Notes under the pieces: generated by a model | The model's database searches: none | Seen by the model: only the letters and a program-made list of their open reading frames with translations | Told to the model about the DNA's origin: nothing | Made by a program: the position numbers and the translations under genes | Shown here: positions 61,040 to 64,000 of the stretch, in pieces | How the letters are laid out: every line of letters begins with the position of its first letter | How positions within the stretch are numbered: position 1 is the stretch's first letter | Source of the DNA: Paenibacillus sp. PK3_47 | GTDB taxonomy: Bacteria > Bacillota > Bacilli > Paenibacillales > Paenibacillaceae | Length of the DNA stretch: 64,000 nucleotides | NCBI RefSeq assembly: GCF_023520895.1 | Contig: NZ_CP026029.1 | Coordinates: 5,394,001-5,458,000, forward strand | Reading direction: 5' to 3'

Positions 61040-61701
61040 GCAGCTGCAGAGTGCTGATCGTAGACGATCATGCCCATGCACGTGAGGCGATGAGCGAGAT
61101 TCTGTCGCTGGATGAGCAGTTTGAAGTCATTGGCGCAGTCGGAAGCGGTGCCGAGGCTCTGGTCTGGACCGGGCAGTGGATGCCGGATCTGATCCTGATC
61201 GACATTGAGATGCCGGGCATGGACGGGCTGGAAACAACACGCCGGATCAAACAGGAGTACCCTTATGTCAAAATCGTCATTGTCACCGTGTCTGATGAAA
61301 TCTCATATTTGTTCGAGGCACTGAAGCAGGGGGCGCAGGGGTATTTGCTGAAGAACCTGGCACCGTCAACCTGGATCGAGTATTTGCAGGCGATCGTCAG
61401 TGAAGAAGTTCCCCTGAGCCGTGAGCTGGCTTTTCAGATTTTGAAGGAATTCGCTGTGACAGCCGTCAAGGAAGAACGGGAAGCATTAACGGCACGCGAA
61501 AAGGAGATACTGGGCTGTGTATCCTCCGGTTCAACGAATAAGGAAATTGCGGGTCAGCTTGGCATCTCCGAGCATACCGTCAAAAATCATCTTAAAAACA
61601 TCCTCCAAAAGCTCCAGCTCCAGAACCGCACGCAATTGACGCGGTATGCCCTGGAACAAGGGCTGGCTTCGCGGGAACGCGATTTTCCGCGAAAGAAATA
61701 A
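61036..61701 (+). CDS. NarL/LuxR family response regulator
   Basis: A 221-residue protein: receiver with DDH (10-12), Asp56 in LIDIEMPGMDG and a Lys after LLKNLAP; C-terminal LuxR HTH ALTAREKEILGCVSSGSTNKEIAGQLGISEHTVKNHLKNILQKL. It starts inside the kinase gene (ATGA overlap), so it is the kinase partner. It ends 36 bp before a YcnI-like gene and probably controls it. Confidence 0.95.
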   Translation: MSSCRVLIVDDHAHAREAMSEILSLDEQFEVIGAVGSGAEALVWTGQWMPDLILIDIEMPGMDGLETTRRIKQEYPYVKIVIVTVSDEISYLFEALKQGAQGYLLKNLAPSTWIEYLQAIVSEEVPLSRELAFQILKEFAVTAVKEEREALTAREKEILGCVSSGSTNKEIAGQLGISEHTVKNHLKNILQKLQLQNRTQLTRYALEQGLASRERDFPRKK

Positions 61702-61737
61702 ACATACTATGAGACACATACAGAGAGGGAGATACCC

Positions 61738-62415
61738 ATGAAATCAATTATCCGTAAAATCGCAGCGCTCGCTGCACCGTCCCTGGCAGCTTTGATGCTG
61801 TTCGCGGCAGTAGCCAGTGCGCATGTAACCGTTGCGCCGGCACAGTCTGCAACAGGAGCCTGGGAGACTTATACACTGAAAGTTCCTTCAGAAAAAGAGT
61901 CGGCCACCGTGCGGATCGACCTGCGTATTCCGGAAGGGGCGGAGTTCAAGCAGTACGAGCCTTCTCCCGGCTGGGACGTAACCATTGAAGGAAACAAAGT
62001 CAGCTGGATCGCAACCGGAGAAGGCATTTTGGCCGGACAATTCCAGCGTTTCTACTTCACAGCCAAAAACCCGGACAGCGCGGGCGATATCGCGTGGAAT
62101 GCCTACCAGCATTATGCTGACGGCAGCCTGGTGCAGTGGTCAGGTGAAGAAGGCTCGGCGACTCCGCATTCGGTCACTGAAATTGTGCAGAGTACCGCAG
62201 GCGACAGCGGACATTCCCACGGTGCGGCAGCTGCGGACGATCACGGCTCCATGGACATGGGCGGACAGGGTTCAATGACCATGGACGAACACAACAAAAT
62301 TGTGGAAGGTATGGACAACAGCAGCACCTCACCGCTGATCTATATCGCAATCGGAATCTCCCTGGTGGCCTTTTTGCTGGCGGCCATCAGCTTGCTGAGA
62401 GGACGTAAGGATTAA
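61738..62415 (+). CDS. YcnI-like copper-binding exported protein (DUF1775)
   Basis: A 225-residue protein. A signal peptide ends in AAVASA, leaving an N-terminal His (HVTVAPAQSATGAWETY) that in YcnI-type proteins helps bind copper. The DUF1775 beta-domain ends near residue 150. A His/Met/Asp-rich stretch (HSHGAAAADDHGSMDMGG then MTMDEHNK) could bind more metal. A C-terminal helix (LIYIAIGISLVAFLLAAISLL) anchors it facing outward. ATG 61738 follows AGAGAGGGAG. It is the third gene of an operon with a two-component system; ycnJ is absent nearby. Confidence 0.93.
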   Translation: MKSIIRKIAALAAPSLAALMLFAAVASAHVTVAPAQSATGAWETYTLKVPSEKESATVRIDLRIPEGAEFKQYEPSPGWDVTIEGNKVSWIATGEGILAGQFQRFYFTAKNPDSAGDIAWNAYQHYADGSLVQWSGEEGSATPHSVTEIVQSTAGDSGHSHGAAAADDHGSMDMGGQGSMTMDEHNKIVEGMDNSSTSPLIYIAIGISLVAFLLAAISLLRGRKD

Positions 62416-62437
62416 GCATTTTGTTAATGTGCTGCAG

Positions 62438-62487
62438 CTGCGGATCTCCTCATCCCTGAAAAGGGTGAGGGGTTCGCAGTTTTTTTG
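62438..62487 (+). terminator. Terminator after the YcnI-like gene
   Basis: CTGCG...CCTCATCCCT-GAAA-AGGGTGAGG...CGCAG followed by TTTTTTTG. Confidence 0.88.
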
Positions 62488-62599
62488 TGCGGAAATGGCA
62501 GGGAATAAATGAGATGAAGCGGGCGTGATCCTCTGCTGGAGGATAGAGATTGGTCTCCTGGGGGAAATGCTTATCATGCCTTGGCAATCTCCCGATCAA

Positions 62600-62795
62600 C
62601 CTAAATGGAAATTCTCCATCTAATTCGATGGCAGCTACCGATATTGCAGTTCTAGTGGGAAAAACTCCAGTTAAAAGTACTGGATTAGTCTATCGAGGCC
62701 TTTATTCGCTGTAATAGCTGGAGGATTTCCAACTAAAACTCATAAATGATGAAAAAGAAGCGGTTTAGGTGGAGGATTTCCAACTAAAGCGGATG
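62600..62795 (+). repeat. Four short palindromic repeats
   Basis: TGGAAATTCTCCA (62605), TGGGAAAAACTCCA (about 62656), TGGAGGATTTCCA (62719) and TGGAGGATTTCCA (62770) are each followed by a T/ACTAA or GTTAA tail. Steps are about 51, 63 and 51 bp. The last two are identical over 20 bases. Apart from these and the terminator at 62438, the stretch 62416-62848 holds nothing I can call. Confidence 0.6.
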
Positions 62796-62831
62796 ATCAG
62801 GGAAAAGGAGGCGGGAGGAACTGGATGGAAC

Positions 62832-62867
62832 AAAAAAGCGATAAGGAATCATTCCTTGTCGCTTTTT
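62832..62867 (-). terminator. Terminator of the 52-residue gene
   Basis: AAAAAGCGATAAGGAAT pairs with ATTCCTTGTCGCTTTTT; the stop codon of the minus-strand gene lies at its centre. Confidence 0.85.
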
Positions 62868-63007
62868 ATGGAGAATTTAGAAATGACTTTGCGGTTGGCC
62901 AGTTCCTTCAGAGCCTGCCGCAGCTGATCGGGAGAAGGATTCACAATTCCGAGCTGTTCCTGCAGGAAAGCCAATTCTTTTTCGTTATTACCATGTTTGT
63001 TGTTCAT
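62849..63007 (-). CDS. Small protein of 52 residues, unknown
   Basis: On the minus strand ATG 63007 follows AATGAGGTG by 7 bases and opens a 52-residue frame: MNNKHGNNEKELAFLQEQLG, then IVNPSPDQLRQALKELANRK and VISKFSIKSDKE. It is hydrophilic, predicted helical, and ends exactly in a strong terminator hairpin. Good ribosome site, natural codon use and terminator make it a convincing gene although it is short. The opposite-strand frame at 62825-63127 is its shadow. No family recognised. Confidence 0.75.
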   Translation of the reverse strand: MNNKHGNNEKELAFLQEQLGIVNPSPDQLRQALKELANRKVISKFSIKSDKE

Positions 63008-63141
63008 GCGGTTCACCTCATTTTTGATTTTACACCAAAATCCGTTCTCATGCTCCGGTACCTCCTGTTATTTTTAACGCTGTGCTGTTCTGATATACTG
63101 GTTTTGAGCTTGCAACTACGATTATAAGGAGCCGAAAAAGT

Positions 63142-63567
63142 ATGGCAATCCTGAGGGATATAGTAGCAAATAATACTTATGTGGAATTTTTATTTTTAAG
63201 TTGTATACCGGGGGAAGATGAGGGCTGCCAGCTAGCCTTTACCTATTGCCGGGACAATCACGTCGTTTACGAACTGGCTTTTGGCTGGACGAACCTGACG
63301 ATTAAAAATTATATTGAAGTAACCTCTAAATTTCCGCTTGAAGCGCTGAATGATTTTATACTAAACAATCTTTATACTTCGTTCGAAAAACATTTATACG
63401 GTTTGGAATGGACCGGATTAGAGGAAAGGAATACCTATGGGATTAGATTTTCCGGTGCCCATCAGGACTTTTCGTTGAAGGTTACTGATGCTGCAGTGCA
63501 GCAGTTTGGCCGTGAGCTGGAGGCGGAGTGGAGAGAGGGGCAGCAGATGACCCTAAATTTCGCCTGA
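63142..63567 (+). CDS. Protein of unknown function
   Basis: A 141-residue soluble protein: MAILRDIVANNTYVEFLFLSCI, then ELAFGWTNLTIKNYIEVTSKFPLEALNDFI and GLEERNTYGIRFSGAHQDFSLKV. ATG 63142 follows AAGGAG by about 10 bases. No signal peptide or motif is seen and I recognise no family. Divergent from the 52-residue gene. Confidence 0.72.
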   Translation: MAILRDIVANNTYVEFLFLSCIPGEDEGCQLAFTYCRDNHVVYELAFGWTNLTIKNYIEVTSKFPLEALNDFILNNLYTSFEKHLYGLEWTGLEERNTYGIRFSGAHQDFSLKVTDAAVQQFGRELEAEWREGQQMTLNFA

Positions 63568-63643
63568 AAATACAATCAGTTGCAGGTTGTACATCAGATT
63601 CCCCGTATGGAGGCGTTTTTGCCCCGGTTGTGAGGAGGTTAAA

Positions 63644-64000
63644 ATGAAAGATTTCAAACTGTTAATTATCATTGGTATCATCATCATTGTATTGATAATA
63701 GCGGCTGCCGCCATAGAGCGGCTCAAAACAGAACGTACTGCGGCTACCGCCTCATCCGGTGTTCCTTATAATCTGGTTACTACGTTTAAGGGGGATGCGC
63801 GCAGCAGCCGGGCGTTCACCTGGTATACCGGCGACCCCGGCGCAGACGGATGGCTGGAGATTGTTAAAGGCAGCCCATCGTCGTTCGCTGAGGGGGCTGT
63901 GATCAGGACCAAGGCAGTTCATTCGGTAGTGAAGACGGACAGCGGTAAAAAAGGAGTACATAAAGCGGAGATTACCGGCCTGGAACCTGGGACCATGTAT
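63644..64000 (+). CDS. Start of a membrane-anchored metallophosphoesterase, cut by the window
   Basis: The first 119 codons are present. An N-terminal anchor (LLIIIGIIIIVLIIAAAAIE) is followed by a fibronectin-like domain: PYNLVTTFKGDARSSRAFTWYT and VHKAEITGLEPGTMY. This is the N-terminal domain of purple-acid-phosphatase-like phosphoesterases. The catalytic domain lies beyond 64000, so the enzyme call is inferred from this domain. ATG 63644 follows GAGGAGG. Confidence 0.75.
   Translation, partial: MKDFKLLIIIGIIIIVLIIAAAAIERLKTERTAATASSGVPYNLVTTFKGDARSSRAFTWYTGDPGADGWLEIVKGSPSSFAEGAVIRTKAVHSVVKTDSGKKGVHKAEITGLEPGTMY

Noticed and set aside
62825..63127. Plus-strand frame of 100 codons
   Set aside because: It is antisense to the 52-residue gene, begins inside its terminator and has hydrophobic, shadow-like sequence.

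Overview
The window looks like part of a Paenibacillus chromosome (Firmicutes, moderate GC). The basis is strong AGGAGG-type ribosome binding sites with many GTG/TTG starts, and close relatives of Bacillus-type proteins: frataxin-like Fra, PdxK, the Amj lipid II flippase, a YwaC/SasA-type alarmone synthetase, YcnI and YozG/YoaS-like proteins. It also carries glycosidases (GH51 twice, GH9) typical of plant-polymer-using Paenibacillus. This placement is inference; no rRNA or other marker gene is present. I see no tRNA, rRNA or CRISPR array.

Layout. 1-6.8 kb: a GNAT/MarR divergent pair, a tiny basic Ser/His/Tyr protein convergent with a small Ser/Thr kinase, another GNAT, Fra, a large multidomain GH51 arabinofuranosidase, a chemotaxis-receptor remnant and a membrane protein. 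6.9-17.6 kb: pdxK, a lipoprotein, two glycosyltransferases, a YkvA-like protein, a 52-bp repeat array, an HxlR regulator, an LrgA/LrgB pair, an intracellular GH51 divergent from an ArsR-like regulator, and two very small genes. 17.7-28.8 kb: CmpB-like membrane protein, Nudix, DUF2809, Amj, a secreted coiled-coil protein behind a leader terminator, SDR, signal peptidase I, HD-GYP, small alarmone synthetase, HAD phosphatase, cytosolic GH9 and an orphan SMI1/KNR4 protein. 28.8-31.1 kb is an insertion/repeat zone: a frameshifted IS110-family element, a second IS110 fragment, palindromic repeats and degenerate 52-bp repeats. 31.2-41 kb: diguanylate cyclase, cupin protein, MDR/TetR pair, small kinase-like ATPase, lipoprotein, GNAT, a three-gene ABC-2 exporter, and a DUF2975/HTH pair. 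41-45 kb: a 13-copy 52-bp array, an unknown protein, SelO and an 8-copy 51-bp hairpin array. 45-56.6 kb: DinB, SgrR-like regulator, DUF4153/4173 membrane protein, two Crp/Fnr regulators, GrpB, MDR, SGNH hydrolase, chemotaxis receptor, cysteine synthase. 56.6-62.4 kb: a vanR-vanS-vanY-vanZ type cluster without vanHAX, then a NarL-type two-component pair joined to a YcnI-like copper protein. 62.4-64 kb: repeats, two small unknown genes and the start of a phosphoesterase.

How the parts relate. Several single genes pair with a local regulator in divergent orientation (MarR/GNAT, ArsR/GH51, TetR/MDR, Crp/MDR), with visible palindromes for MarR and TetR. The carbohydrate genes fit uptake and intracellular trimming of arabino- and cello-oligosaccharides. 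Signalling genes cover c-di-GMP synthesis and breakdown, (p)ppGpp synthesis, chemotaxis and two two-component systems. The most unusual content is non-coding: at least four unrelated repeat families, one of which (the 52-bp unit) occurs at three loci in both orientations, and a promoter-terminator leader ahead of a secreted protein gene.
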